From NCBI GenBank assembly GCA_026119935.1, contig JALRMH010000002.1, forward strand, positions 806,001 to 870,000: a stretch of DNA of 64,000 bases, in the 5' to 3' direction. The first letter of the stretch is position 1, and each line of letters opens with the position of its first letter. This document shows, in pieces, positions 20,619 to 31,570 of the stretch. The notes beneath the pieces are model-generated. The model worked only from the letters and a program-made list of their open reading frames with translations, did not search any database and was not told the DNA's origin. The stretch is from Endothia cerciana (Eukaryota; Ascomycota; Sordariomycetes; Diaporthales; Cryphonectriaceae). A program made the position numbers and the translations under genes.

Positions 20619-23027
20619 ATGTCCGTCGCCGCTGCTCTCTTGTCGCTCGTTGTCTTTCCGATCGCCATTGGTGCTGATTATACAAGCACTCACAACCCAA
20701 CTGCTGTCACCGTGTCTAATGGCCCCATAGTCCCCTCCTATAGCCATGCACCTGCTACCACCACTCTCTCCGGGGTCACCAGCGCGACCGTCTCATCTTC
20801 GGTTGCACCGTCAGCAACTGCTATCTCTAACGGAACGCTGCCAGCGTGCAAGCCCATTCAGTATGCATTTCCGGCGGGGACTGGCGGCAACGCAACGCGA
20901 GCAGCTGCCGTGAAGGAGGCATACCTCTATGCGTGGGATGCTTATGCAGAATATGCATTCGGATACGACGAGCTTCAGCCCCTCAGCAAGACTGCCACAA
21001 ATGACTGGTGTAAGCATCTTTAAAGACTTAGTCCACTTATGCCAAGTCCTTGGGGAATCCTTGATCAGCTGACGCCAGAAAATCGCAGATGGGTGGGGCG
21101 TGACTATTGTTGATGGTATCGACACTGCTATTGTGATGAATTTGACGGACGTTGTTGCCAAGCAATTGTCCTTCATCTCGACTGTTGATTTCAACACTAC
21201 CTCCTATGGAGATGTCGAGGTCTTCGATACAAACATCCGGTATCTGGCAGGACTTTTGTCATCCCATGATCTGTTGAAAAGCGGTTTATTTCCAACCGCT
21301 GGCTACGATGAGGCAGATATCGATGCTCTACTCAGCCAGGCTGTCGTCCTGGCCGACAAGCTCGCATACAGTTTCAACACGCCCAGTGGAATTTCTTCGG
21401 TTGATTTGTACGTCTTCTCAGAAACTCGTTTCATCAAGTCATATCGAGGGTCACGAATGGCAGCGTTCTAAGCACAGCGATATGACACAACTTCTTTGGG
21501 CTCTCCATCGAGAAATGGATTGTTCACTAACGAAGTCAACAGAGATTTCATCACCGATACTCCAGTTGAAGGAACTTACACCGTGTCCGCGACAGGAGTC
21601 ACGTACAACAGCACAAACACCGCCTCAGCTGGGACCTTTCTGCTTGAATGGTACAGGTTGTCTGACTTGACAGGCAACGCGACGTACAGATATCTTGTTG
21701 ACCGCGGCGAATACCCTCTGGTGCACCCCAATCCTACGCCCGTATATCCCGGTCTGGTTGGCACACAGTTCGACACCGCAAGTGGCGAGATGCTCAACTA
21801 TGCCGGCGGGTGGCATTCCGAAGTCGACTCATTCCTGGAGTACCTCATCAAGACATACCAATACAAAGTGACCAACACGACGTACGTTCCGGGACTTCCT
21901 AGGCCCTTTTTGTGGATATATTCCTATCCTTTGGGATAATGTTGGGGCACTCGTTCTTTCATTCCAATCATTTGGGCTGGACGTAAAGTTCGGAATTATG
22001 CACTTAACAACATGCCCGCGCTCTGGTCTGCGCTTGGCTCGAGGCTTTCTCGGGCTTTAGAGAGAGAGAGCTCCCAAACACTGCCCCATTCAGAACAAGT
22101 TCCTATTCAGAAAATGGATTACTGACTCTCGACGTTATTTAGCACCTTCTACAAGGATTTCTGGCTGGAGGCAGCATCTAGCACCGCTAGCTACCTCGCT
22201 GTGCATCCTTACGGCTTTCCCGACCTGACCTTCATCTCAGAGCTCGACGACAACGGTACGCTTACCGACTCCATGGACGACTACAGCTGTTTCATGGGCG
22301 GCAACCTTCTGCTCGGATGCAAGCTCCTCGGCCTTGATTCCCTGTGCGATCTGGGCCTGGCCGCTGCAGACGGCTGCCATCAGACATACAACACGACGCT
22401 GACTGGTCTGGGTTCCCTATACTGGGCCTGGTACGACAGCGTGACGGACTCGCAGCCGTCAGATCCCGATCGCGACGTCGACGCCGCGACGCGTGCGTGG
22501 GCCGAGGAGTACGGGTACTTCATCGAGTATGGCGATGAGGTTTACGCCAGCTTCCCCGAGTCAATCGAGAGCTGGTTCTACGCGTACCGCATTACGGGAG
22601 AGCAGAGGTGGGCGGACTACGTGTGGGACGCGTTCCTTGCGATCAACAGCACAGCGAGGAATAGTGTTGCTTTCGCGACGGTGAACAATGTCAATATGCC
22701 GTTTGGCGGGAGCCAGAGTAACAGCCTGGACTCGTCAGTTGCCCTCCCCCCCCCCCCAAACAAAAAAAACCTTTTTATTTTCCCTTTTCTCTTCTTTCCC
22801 AAGACACTTTTCGTCCCTCCACCTGCCAGCTGTCCTCGCCCGGGCTTAGCCGAATCGAGTACTGACTTGATACCGAAACCTCTAGTTTCTTCTTTGCGGA
22901 GGTCCTAAAGTACATTTACCTGACATTCGAGGATCCGAGTGTGATTAACCTGGACCAGTTCGTCTTCAACACCGAATCTCACCCTATGCTGGTTCAGTGC
23001 GGCATCGGGGACATCGACAATTATTAG
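20619..23027 (+). CDS. Secreted GH47 alpha-1,2-mannosidase
   Basis: Exons 20619-21009, 21089-21407, 21543-21881, 22143-22733 and 22886-23027 join in phase to 593 residues. Class I mannosidases trim alpha-1,2-linked mannose from N-glycans, or extracellularly from mannans. A signal peptide (about residues 1-19) precedes a Ser/Thr-rich linker and the (alpha/alpha)7 domain. Landmarks in order: GWGVTIVDGIDTAIVM, GTFLLEWYRLSDLTG, EVDSFLEYLIKTYQY, PDLTFISELDDNGTL, CFMGGNLLLGC, PESIESWFYAYRITG, and the C-terminal FNTESHPM (calcium-binding Thr-Glu). Many N-x-S/T sequons suggest secretion. The usual RPE before the ESIES helix reads FPE here, which is odd for a catalytic-site motif. Intron 4 starts GTCAGT and carries a 12-C tract directly after the donor. 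Confidence 0.9.
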
Positions 23028-25596
23028 ACATCTTCCGTCTTCTTTACATTGTACATGATTGAGAATGCTGGATATATACGCCTAATGTATGATACATATA
23101 TAAGCTTCTGCATATCAAAGTGGAAATTTTCCATGGCAGGGAAGTACATAATCCCAAACCAACTCTGCGAACATCTAATGTCCGCATTACCTTCAAACTT
23201 ATCCACAAGATAGCACATGTGACCCTTGAGACAATCGCAAGAGCAATTCTCGGATGCATATGATAATGTTCATTGGCGGACTACAGAAGGACTGGGAACT
23301 ACTGACCCGGGACTTAGATTGCGGCAGTAGAGCGCTCCGCTGCTCCTCAATTTTGTAATTTATGCTACCAACCTAGTGAAGACTCCTGAACCCTCGCACT
23401 GCGCCGCATGGACCCGACGCTCGCCACCTGCCGAAGGCTCATCACCAAGGACTGTTGTTGCGACGCCTCGACGATTTCCCGCTCTATTCCAGGAACCAAC
23501 TTGCTCTGTTATGTCCACGGTATTCTACCATGGCAGATGCCAACACAACCGCAGGAACTATGTAAATCATACACGACAGATACAGTGAACACACTTGAAA
23601 ATCGTGAATGTCCTATAGCCAGCATTGATATTTATTGTCGCGGAACCTGCTACGCTAAACACTTTGAGCTGTGAAGCACATAGTTATGCTTCGACAGACC
23701 AGCCGATTACGTAAGGGGGGCTCTTAGCCAGCATACAAGTGACACCCCTGCCCACACGGCTCCTCCTCAACCACCATCTCCCAGCTCAATCTTACTCCAG
23801 AACGAAATTTACAAATCGGCCTAACTAACCCTATCAACAACCTCAGCCTGGGCAGCGTCGGGTGTGGGGAACCTAGTTGGCTTTCCCTGGTTGAACCCAA
23901 GTGACGCCTCGAACCAGAAGCACACTGGCATTCCCACTTGCTACGGCGTTGGGATTTCTGAAGGTGCTAAGTTCGGACCCTAGAATGGCCCATTTTCTTT
24001 GCCCTTTTCGACCTGACTTAGTTCTTAGCAGGGTTTCCTTTGCACGTATCATGGAGGCGGGCGCGGGCGATGAAGTTCGCGTTGGTTCTGATGGAGGGAT
24101 GGAAGAGCTGGAACGGCTTTTTCGGATATCACCTTCGAACCTCCCCTCGCTAGACGCCATCATTGTGTCTGTTGACCTAGAGACTTCGGTAAGCAAATGA
24201 AACACCCCGAGGGTGAACAGAAAGGCGGTCTCGGGCGTGAGAACGGTTGGGTTTGCTGTCCTCGATACCCGAGTCATATTGCCCCCTCTTCCCCGGCAGG
24301 AGGTGTTCAACGAGAGCATGAAGGAGGGCATGAGCGAGGGTCGGCCCAAGCTTCCCAAGCCTGAACCGCCCGTGATTTCGACACAGCAATTTTCTACGCC
24401 TCATGCCTCCAAAAGACTTCGAGGATTGTGACGTTACTGATTTCAAGGAATGTGTCTTTGCAAGGACACGCTTTACGCGCTGATTATGTTGGCCGCTCCG
24501 TGGGCTGAGTACAACGGTAGGGAGGCGGCGGCGGCGGGGCTGCGTACATTTGTGGAGGGTGAGGTTACGGCACCACGGTGGAGGCCAGTCAGAAAGGCGT
24601 TAGGGGCACACCGTGTAGAGGAAGAGGTTAGGGGCCCGGTTAAGAGGCTAGGCAGCGGGTTGGAGGCGCTGGCAAAATCATTGAGAGTGAGGCCAGGATG
24701 TAGTCAAGCCAGACTGATGATCTTCCGAGGCTCTTGGGTTGCCATACATCGTGGCATGCGTTCCAGGGACTTGCAACTTTGGCACCATTGAGCGGAAGCC
24801 ACCCTCATGGCCTCGTTTAGGACCATTCCCGTCAACACCCTGGCATCGGCAACCCGGCATGAAAGTTGGACACCCCGTGCTTCCTTGTTAATTTCCCTAC
24901 AGTCGTATTCAGATCAGCTGCGCCTCATCGACGGTGCGCATCAAAACACCATCAGGAACGGTGACCTCGGAGCAGACTTCGTGGAAGAGCATAAGCGCCG
25001 GCTCTCTTACTGCTGCCGCCGCCGTGCAGTACCCCTGATGTGATGCGACTCTTGCGCGCCAGCTTGCCTGTGGGTTCGACAGGCAGTGTATCATAGGATC
25101 GGTCAGGCGCAGACAGGCTCTAAGACGTCGTATTGACGAAGCAGGCGGTCCCCGAGTCTGCCAAGAGAAGGCCTCTTGGGAGCAGCTCGCAATCACAAGC
25201 CGCCGGGATCACCCCTCAAAGGAACATGTGCTGAAGATGATTGTGTGTCTGCGGAGCCGGGCAAGGCGTCGACAGGGCCTTAATTTCTCGGCTCGTGCCG
25301 AGAGCAGCTGAGAACCCCTGTTTGCAGGTGTCATGCGTGTTCGACGTTTCATGGCGGCACCAATGGGGATTGCCTACGGGTCTTCATCGTGGGTCTGCAT
25401 CAGGGTTTGCGCGTGGTGCAATATACTTAAGCTCCGCAGGTCATGATCGTCCCATCTGGTTCTGTTCTGTTTCTCCCCTCCCCCGTCCGGCAACTCGTCG
25501 ATCTCCCTCGCAGATCTCGTCATTCTTTTCCCCGGTTGGAAACCCACTCGTTTCATTCATTCGTTTCTTCACTTCAGCCGGGGGCAGGTTCCCAAG
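23028..25596. other. Intergenic region around a gene relic
   Basis: Apart from the decayed gene at 23901-24480 no coding pattern is visible. The DNA from 23028 to 23900 is AT-rich. From 24480 to 25100 there are GC-rich ORF fragments in shifting frames that could be the wrecked 3' half of the same relic. The last few hundred bases are the promoter of the small secreted protein. Confidence 0.45.
23901..24480 (+). pseudogene. Decayed nuclease-like gene (Gfd2/YDR514C-like DEDD-exonuclease fold suspected)
   Basis: One frame gives a plausible protein, with LDAIIVSVDLE followed about 30 codons later by VGFAVLDTR. This is the strand-Asp-x-Glu then G-x-x-VLDTR layout of Gfd2/YDR514C-like and QIP-like RNase H-fold proteins. 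It is broken by a TGA at 24198-24200 and by a one-base frame change in the A-run at 24411-24414. After that point ASK/DFEDCD continues sensibly for about 20 codons and then meets a stop. No short intron removes the stop while keeping the frame. The opposite-strand ORF over the same bases has no recognisable content. Assignment is by remembered motif shape only. Confidence 0.4.
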
Positions 25597-26202
25597 ATGT
25601 ACCGCTCGTTGATCCTCTCGCCCTTCCTCCTCCCCATGCTGGGCCTGGCCGCGCCGGCGGCCTCTCCTGTGGACGGGACACCCGCACGGCAAGGATCGGT
25701 ACACATAGTGAAGCGCAGCGGTGGCTCAAACTCGACAAAACTTCTCGACACCGTCAACGGCTTTCCCGACCCCGTGGTCCACTGCTCCGGCCGCTCGCTC
25801 AGTGACGAGGGCGACAGCGACTACCTAGCCGACCTCGCCACGGCCGTCACCGCGAGCAGCACATCCGGGTTGTACGGCTCCTGCGATGTCAGCGGCGATA
25901 CGGTGGACGGCGACGGGGCGCTGGCGTGGAGCAGCGGCACAGTCCAGGTCTACTACTGCAACCACGGGTTCTCCGCCACCTCGTGCGACGTAAACGAGTA
26001 CTGGCGCGCGAACGCGCTGATCACGGAAAGCTGTGGCACGGACGGGGGCGGCTGGGTGACCATCTCCGAGATGAGCATCACCATCGGCCGTGATCCGACG
26101 AACAGCGATGGAAGCTTCAGGAGCGAGTGTGGAGACAGTCTACACGGCGTCAACGAGAACGTTGCCATCAACACTAATTTGAATATCACCCTCTTACGGT
26201 AG
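25597..26202 (+). CDS. Small secreted cysteine-containing protein with Kex2-type site
   Basis: Single-exon ORF of 201 residues. Residues 1-19 form a clear signal peptide (LILSPFLLPMLGLA). A pro-segment ends in Lys-Arg at residues 39-40, a Kex2-type processing site, leaving a mature chain of about 160 residues. The mature part has six cysteines (in VVHCSG, GSCDV, YYCNH, TSCDV, ESCGT and SECGD), which could form three disulfides, and a compact beta-rich pattern (GGGWVTISEMSITIG). No enzyme motif is seen. Size, signal, dibasic site and cysteines fit a fungal secreted effector-like or antimicrobial-like protein, but no family is recognised and no activity is claimed. It lies between the mannosidase and a detoxification-type stretch. 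Confidence 0.8.
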   Translation: MYRSLILSPFLLPMLGLAAPAASPVDGTPARQGSVHIVKRSGGSNSTKLLDTVNGFPDPVVHCSGRSLSDEGDSDYLADLATAVTASSTSGLYGSCDVSGDTVDGDGALAWSSGTVQVYYCNHGFSATSCDVNEYWRANALITESCGTDGGGWVTISEMSITIGRDPTNSDGSFRSECGDSLHGVNENVAINTNLNITLLR

Positions 26203-26831
26203 GGCCGCTGGGCTGGCTTCGCTTCTTCTGGTCTTGAAAGGGTTAATGTCTGGTATTCGGGGTGGAGAAGAGCAAACTTGAGAGATTGGGACACAGCCAA
26301 GGATCTGAGGCCAATTTTTCTTCCATGTCCATCTACAAAGCCACTAACGACATAATTCTGTATTCGACCGGTGAATCGATACCCTGCTTCAGGACTGATG
26401 AGCCTGGCCCTCCTGTTCCTCGTCGCTGTCTTACAACGTTGAACAAGTCGTAGTCCACAACAAAGTTCAAGTCCTACCCAAGAGTTCTTGAAGGCTGTCG
26501 CACCTCGCTGGGGGCAAACAACACTTTCTGGGCGTCAGCAAACATAATTTGTACCTTGCCCTACCACACGGAAGATCTTGCCGCCCTTGTGTGACCCTGT
26601 GCTTCTCCTACCCGCAAGATCCATCAGGCACTTTTCACCACACAGCCAGATTCCCATTCTGCCCCACCAACCAGGCCTCCCACACTGGCACTGGGCCAGG
26701 TCGCTCGTCAAAAGGTACTGGCACTTCCGCCCCGTGATGGGCAAGGGTTCTAGAAAAGATACGGCCAAGAGGTGATGCTCTCCGCAGATGTCTAGTCTTC
26801 GTGTGGAGATGCTCAGACTTGTCCACGCACT
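26203..26831. other. Intergenic, convergent 3' ends
   Basis: The 629 bp between the secreted-protein gene and the SDR gene hold only untranslated 3' sequence. Short ORFs near 26549-26835 overlap in several frames and lack any domain. Confidence 0.55.
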
Positions 26832-28004
26832 TCAAACGTTCCTTGTGACGCCTGGCTCGATCTTCTCCAGCACGCCCATTAATTCCTCATACACCCGGAT
26901 CTGCATCTCCTTGCCTTCCTCACTCCGCACATAGGCGCTGGGCTCCCGTATCTCACACGTATCAAGCCATTTGCCGTGCGACTCGGGCCCAGCGGCCGCA
27001 GCATCGACCAGCACCCTCGACCCTGATTCGGCCGATCGCCCGATGATCCAGCCCAGATTTGCCAGGGCAAAGGACGCCGGAAACTTGTTGTCCCGGAAGA
27101 GCGATGTACGACAGAATCCCGGGTTTGTGGTGTTTAGAATGACCGAGCCTCTGGTGTTGCTGATGGGGCTGGACATGTCCTCCGCGAGCTCCTGGACGGC
27201 GAAGATCTCGAGCAGCTTGGAGGTCTGATAGCGGTCTGCGGGCACCTTGGTCGACTTGAAGGTATCGAAGATGTTCCGCGCCGCCCTCTCATTGAAACTC
27301 GCCTGCACAACCGTCAGCCATCCGTCAGACATGCACGTCTCAAAACTCGTCCTATCCCCCTACCATGAAGTGCGCATCGGATGAAACCATCGTCAGCCTG
27401 GGCAGGGTGTTGAACTTTGCCGCCGTCCTCCTCAGCACGGGAAGCAGAAGCAGCGCCATCAGGAACGTCGAGATGACGTTCACCGTGATGGTGCTCTCGA
27501 AACCCTCCGCGAGCGTCCCTTGCGGCCCGACCATCGCAACCCCGGAGTTCTCGACGACCGCGTCAAGACGCTCCAGCCTCCCCGCCCTGCTGCAGAACTC
27601 CCTGACGCTGTCGAAGCTGGTCAGGTCCAGGGGCCAGACCTCCACGACGCCCGGCGCCCTGCCCGTCGAGCGCTCGATCTCGGCCTTGGCCCGCCGTGCC
27701 TTCTCGGCGTCGCGGCACCCCAGGATGACCTTTGCGGCGTTGAGGCGGACGAAGTGTCGGGCGGCCTCACGGCCCAGGCCGACGTTGGCGCCCGTCACGA
27801 TGATCGTCTTCCCCGAGAAATTATGTTTGGGGTACGGCACCGGCCGGAACTGGTTGTAGAAGAAGGTCGTTATGAAGTGGCTGTCTCCCGAGTCAGCATA
27901 TGGATCAGAGCCGGGCCCGATTGCACCCACAGGTCGAGAGCCATAATCAGCGTCAACAGCCACGTGAAAGGACTGGGGTTTGCGTCACCCGCGGTGGCAT
28001 CCAT
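26832..28004 (-). CDS. Short-chain dehydrogenase/reductase with N-terminal membrane anchor
   Basis: Exons 28004-27931, 27880-27364 and 27302-26832 give 353 residues. The first exon is needed because the main ORF has no ATG start. A 50-nt intron (GTGGGT donor, TGCTGAC branch, ACAG acceptor) joins MDATAG... in phase. Residues 12-32 are hydrophobic and probably anchor the enzyme to the ER or lipid droplets. The Rossmann motif TGANVGLG (54-61) and the catalytic YQTSK (Tyr222, Lys226) with SSDAHF are intact. The usual NAG reads NSG. Retinol-dehydrogenase/protochlorophyllide-reductase-like fungal SDRs of this build use NADP(H) on lipophilic alcohols and ketones. Substrate is unknown. Confidence 0.87.
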
Positions 28005-29377
28005 GGCGCAATACAGAATGAGGATTGATGAAGTTCTTTGGAGGGGGGAGACAGGTCAACAAGGACAGACTTGCTCGCTGTATAACGACGCACTGAAACA
28101 CGTGTGTGATGCGGAGCGTTGCATCCCGGATCTGCCTTTGGTCTGTGAGGAACAGGCTTTGAAACGTTGCTGCTGCTCGCTCCTCACCTGGTAATGATGT
28201 GCTAGTGGGGACAAGCCTCATCCTCGCTAGCTTATGACTGGGGGTAAAAATTCACGGGTATTCACTGCAGATGAGATCGTGAGGCTAGTTTTTCTCCCGT
28301 CCTCTGATGCCTGCTGCACCATCTCGGGAATTCGACCTTTGATGTCTGTGGTCAGGAAACAACCAACCAACCAACCCACAAAATGTCACAGGAACCATGC
28401 AGGAGTTCCCGGGACTACGAACCTGAGAGACCTCCCCAGCTCCACATTTAAAGATAAATGAAGAATGACTTGATTGCAGTCAGATTTTTCCTGAGTTATA
28501 AACACAGTCTACAAGACATCGCCCTCGTTTCTCACAGAGCCTAGAGATGAATGATTGTTCACATCGACTACTGGAGTGAGCAAGCACCGTTCAAATTGCA
28601 GGCACCAGCACATTACCAGTCTGCTATGTCCATCGAGCCTAAATATAATGACCTCAGACCTATATGATATCATCACGGCGTCTAAACCGAATTTGTAACA
28701 TTTCAATCTTCGTTGACTTGTGGAATTTCTTACTTGAGACTGTGAGGAAATAGAGGCTCTGTGGGCCTGGAAAGAATGGATTGGATTGATTTCTTAGACA
28801 AAAGGAATATCTGAAATAAGCACGAAAACGTGGTTTAAGTATGCATATCAACCAGGGTTAGGGTTTAGAAGCGTGTTCTTTTCCACAGAGACCACTTCTA
28901 TGCAGTCCCACCGCTACAATTTTTGGTACACACCAGCATCGCTGCGCACTTCCTGGCACAAAGTGAGATATCATGCATTGACAGGAATATATCAGTGAAA
29001 TTTTGTATTTGGGGACTGTGAGAAACAAATAGAAAGGCATAGCCTGGTGTCCGAGTGTGGCCTCAGACGCAGTCAAGGAGGGCAAAGTTGTAACAGCGGT
29101 CCAGAGGAAGGGATACGGGGACAAACGGACGAGGTAATACGATCGAAGATACTAGTCGAAAAGAAAAAGTAAGTGGGAAACAGGAAGGCAGAGTGCAACG
29201 GGGACGGAGATGGGGAGACGTTGGGGGGGGGGGGCATGCCCGAATCAAGTGCACAAGAATAGGTCACAGAGGTGATACACACACTCCTACCTGATCTTAT
29301 ATAAGTTGGGTAGACCTGCAAAACTCTCCAATAGATAAAAAGAGTGCTAGTTTGACGGATCAAAAACGGATCAAAAA
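28005..29377. other. AT-rich intergenic region between SDR and tRNA-Asp
   Basis: Contains the SDR promoter (left end), AT-rich DNA from about 28440 to 29130, and a 12-G tract at 29223-29234. No coding pattern is seen. Confidence 0.5.
29373..29377 (-). terminator. Pol III terminator of tRNA-Asp
   Basis: Five T residues on the minus strand directly follow the discriminator base, followed by a second T-run (TTTTT) in GATCCGTTTTTGATCC. This is the ordinary RNA polymerase III stop signal. Confidence 0.8.
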
Positions 29378-29487
29378 CTCTCCCGCCGGGAATTGAACCC
29401 GGGTCTCAAGCGCTCTGGTATCACGAAGACGGCCCTGGAGACCTCATCAATGACAAGCTTGCATACTGACCACTATACTACGGAAGA
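29378..29487 (-). tRNA. tRNA-Asp (GUC) with 38-nt intron
   Basis: The acceptor stem TCTTCCG pairs with CGGGAGA (one G-U). The D-arm is GTATAGTGGTCAGTAT. The anticodon stem CAAGC/GCTTG closes the loop TTGTCA-C with anticodon GTC. The T-arm CCGGG-TTCAATT-CCCGG is canonical and the discriminator base is G. The intron (29450-29413) sits after position 37, the standard place for nuclear tRNA introns. Internal A and B boxes are intact, and a T-run terminator follows immediately. The four-base variable region is short but allowed. Confidence 0.93.
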
Positions 29488-29913
29488 TTTATTGAAAGGA
29501 TCAACAGGCCCGACGTTGTGCGACGGGTGTAGTGGGTCTCTGGTTGTTGAAAATTCTTCATGACGGCTGTCTTATATAGATAAGAGACTAGAGCGACCTC
29601 GGGATCCACCCGTCTCAGGACACTACCGTGCTTTAGTACTGTACGCCAGTAGTCCGAAACGTTATTTCACCGGTGCATCATGGTGTGTTGGCAGAAACAG
29701 TCCTGGAGGATGTGTTCAGGACCTGGGTCAACTCTATTTGGGACAGCTTGGCAGCTTGGCAGCTTGGAGTACGACACAACATAACCATACACAGGCGTTC
29801 AGCCGGGGACTGCCTTCATAACCGTTATGCAGGTCGGTCAGGAATTATCAAATAATAACCCGTGTACCTAACAAAAGCAACGGGCTGTAATTACCCATGA
29901 AGCATGAACGACC
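29488..29913. other. Intergenic, tRNA 5' flank and GST 3' flank
   Basis: This 426-bp spacer contains a short triple repeat of CAGCTTGG units at about 29746-29766 and nothing else recognisable. Confidence 0.55.
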
Positions 29914-30926
29914 TTAGTAGTTGGCGTGGTCGGAAGGCACAGACACAACATCGCCCGTCCACCGATCCGAGTCCGCCTTGATCATCTGACCACCAAACTT
30001 CCGGATCGTCTTGTAGAAGTCCTGCGCGTCAGGGTCGGCCACTGCCTCGTCGCTAAATGGATAAGGTCCAGGAACCTGCAGTGCCCTCTGGAAGGCGGGC
30101 CGCTGCACTAGCTTATCATGCCACGCCTTGACGTGGGGATACTCTTCGATGGCCACGCCGCACCAATCAGCGGAGTGCGCGAAGATGAAGACTGCAACAT
30201 CGGCAATCGTCAAGCGGTCTCCGGCGATGAAAGGTACAGCGGACTTGGGAAGCTCAAGGGTTAGTTCTTGTGACAGGCTGTGGCCGGATCCAGGGCGCCA
30301 AAGACGGACTTACCAGCTGCTTCTCCAGCACCTGGTGGAGCCGTCGAGCCTCAGCCGTATAGCGCCAGGCACCGTAAGGCACAGCTTCGGTCGAGTATCG
30401 ATTGAAGTGGCATGCTTGACCCATCATAGGTCCGTAACCAGCCACTTGCCAAGAGAGCTATATAAGAGGACGTCAGGAGCATATCGAAAATGTGGCTTCA
30501 GATGATATTTACCCAGGACAACTGCGACCAGTACTCCGGGGTTCCAAACGGGTACGAGAGCTTGTGTTCTCTATCGAATTCGCTGGTGATGTATAACAAA
30601 CAGGCAGCGCTTTCGAAAACGGTCACTGACGTACCATCGTCTTTGACGTGCACAATAGCAGGTACTTTGCCGTTCGGGTTGATAGACGCGAACCACGCAG
30701 CCTTGAGGTCGCCCGCGCCGATGTCCAAGTTTACGTAGTTGTAAGGAATGCTTTGTGGAGTATTAGCTAGGGCGTCCAAGAAGCTTCAGCGTGCTAAGGT
30801 TGAGAGGTTGATGGAGACGAACCCAAGCTCCTCAGCTGCGATCGTCAGCTTGAATGGGTTCACGACCATAGCCGCGTAGATGTTGAGACCCGGCCTTGGG
30901 GCTTTCTCAGGGGGGACAGCAGTCAT
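29914..30926 (-). CDS. Glutathione S-transferase (Ure2p/GstA-like)
   Basis: Exons 30926-30823, 30750-30513, 30457-30314 and 30252-29914 join in phase to 274 residues. Each join restores family sequence, for example EELGIPYNYVNLD and WLSWQVAGYGPMMGQ. The thioredoxin-fold half (about residues 14-95) shows the NPNGKVPAI cis-proline loop and VFESAACLLYI, which bind glutathione. The helical half carries the GYGPMMGQACHF loop and the LTIADVAVFIF helix-cap motif. Such enzymes conjugate glutathione to electrophiles or reduce peroxides in the cytosol. It lies near a membrane SDR and exporters, which fits detoxification. An upstream GTG-started extension was rejected in favour of the ATG. Confidence 0.9.
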
Positions 30927-31570
30927 TGTGTCGGTGTGCGGGAGAAACGGAACATGTAGGAGGACACGCAGGCTCACAGAGGAAGAATACGGTAGAGACT
31001 GGTTGGAGAGGAGACCAGGTACTAAGCATTGGGCGATTTATGGTGTATCTTGGTGGGCAACATGGGAGTGACAAGGAGGGTTCAATGTTGACTTTCACGA
31101 CAGAGCGCAACCGGAGTGTCGGGATCCACATGGTCAGACCGCCTGAAGAACACGAACTGGACGTCAAAAGTCAAGATCAAATGGAAGGTCGTTGGCCAAT
31201 TTTCAAGGCTGTGGAGACCACCATTCCTTAAAGAGAAGGTGCCATAGTATGCAAGTGAACAGAGGAACAAGTTTCAAATGTCGGTTGCCAAGGTGTGGAT
31301 ATGTGGATATGGGGGGGTGGTTCGCTCATCTTTCCAGAGCCTGACCTCATCCCTGCGCGTCAACTTCATCTAGTCTGCCTTCTCTCCACCCTCGAATACC
31401 TATAACCAGAGACATTCAGCCTTCTGGGCCTTGTTCCGCTCAAGATCTAGGCATCCGTTTTCGAAAGCTCCCCCCTTTGAGCTTTGAGCTTTGAGCTGAG
31501 CTTTATGCTGTATCAGCTTAGAGATCTCGCACGCTGCGGAAGCGCTGTTGCTGTGCTGATCCGCCCTCCT
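30927..31570. other. Intergenic between GST promoter and sugar-transporter 3' end
   Basis: The 644-bp spacer includes a small TTTGAGC triple repeat at about 31477-31500. Opposite-strand ORFs at 30896-31231 have no domain. Confidence 0.55.

Noticed and set aside
23873..24358. 161-codon minus ORF over the nuclease relic
   Set aside because: No recognisable motif; the plus strand carries the motif-like pattern despite its lesions.
27985..28221. Upstream minus ORF as the start of the SDR gene
   Set aside because: Its frame does not join the SDR through any good intron, whereas the MDATAG exon joins in phase and supplies the expected membrane anchor.
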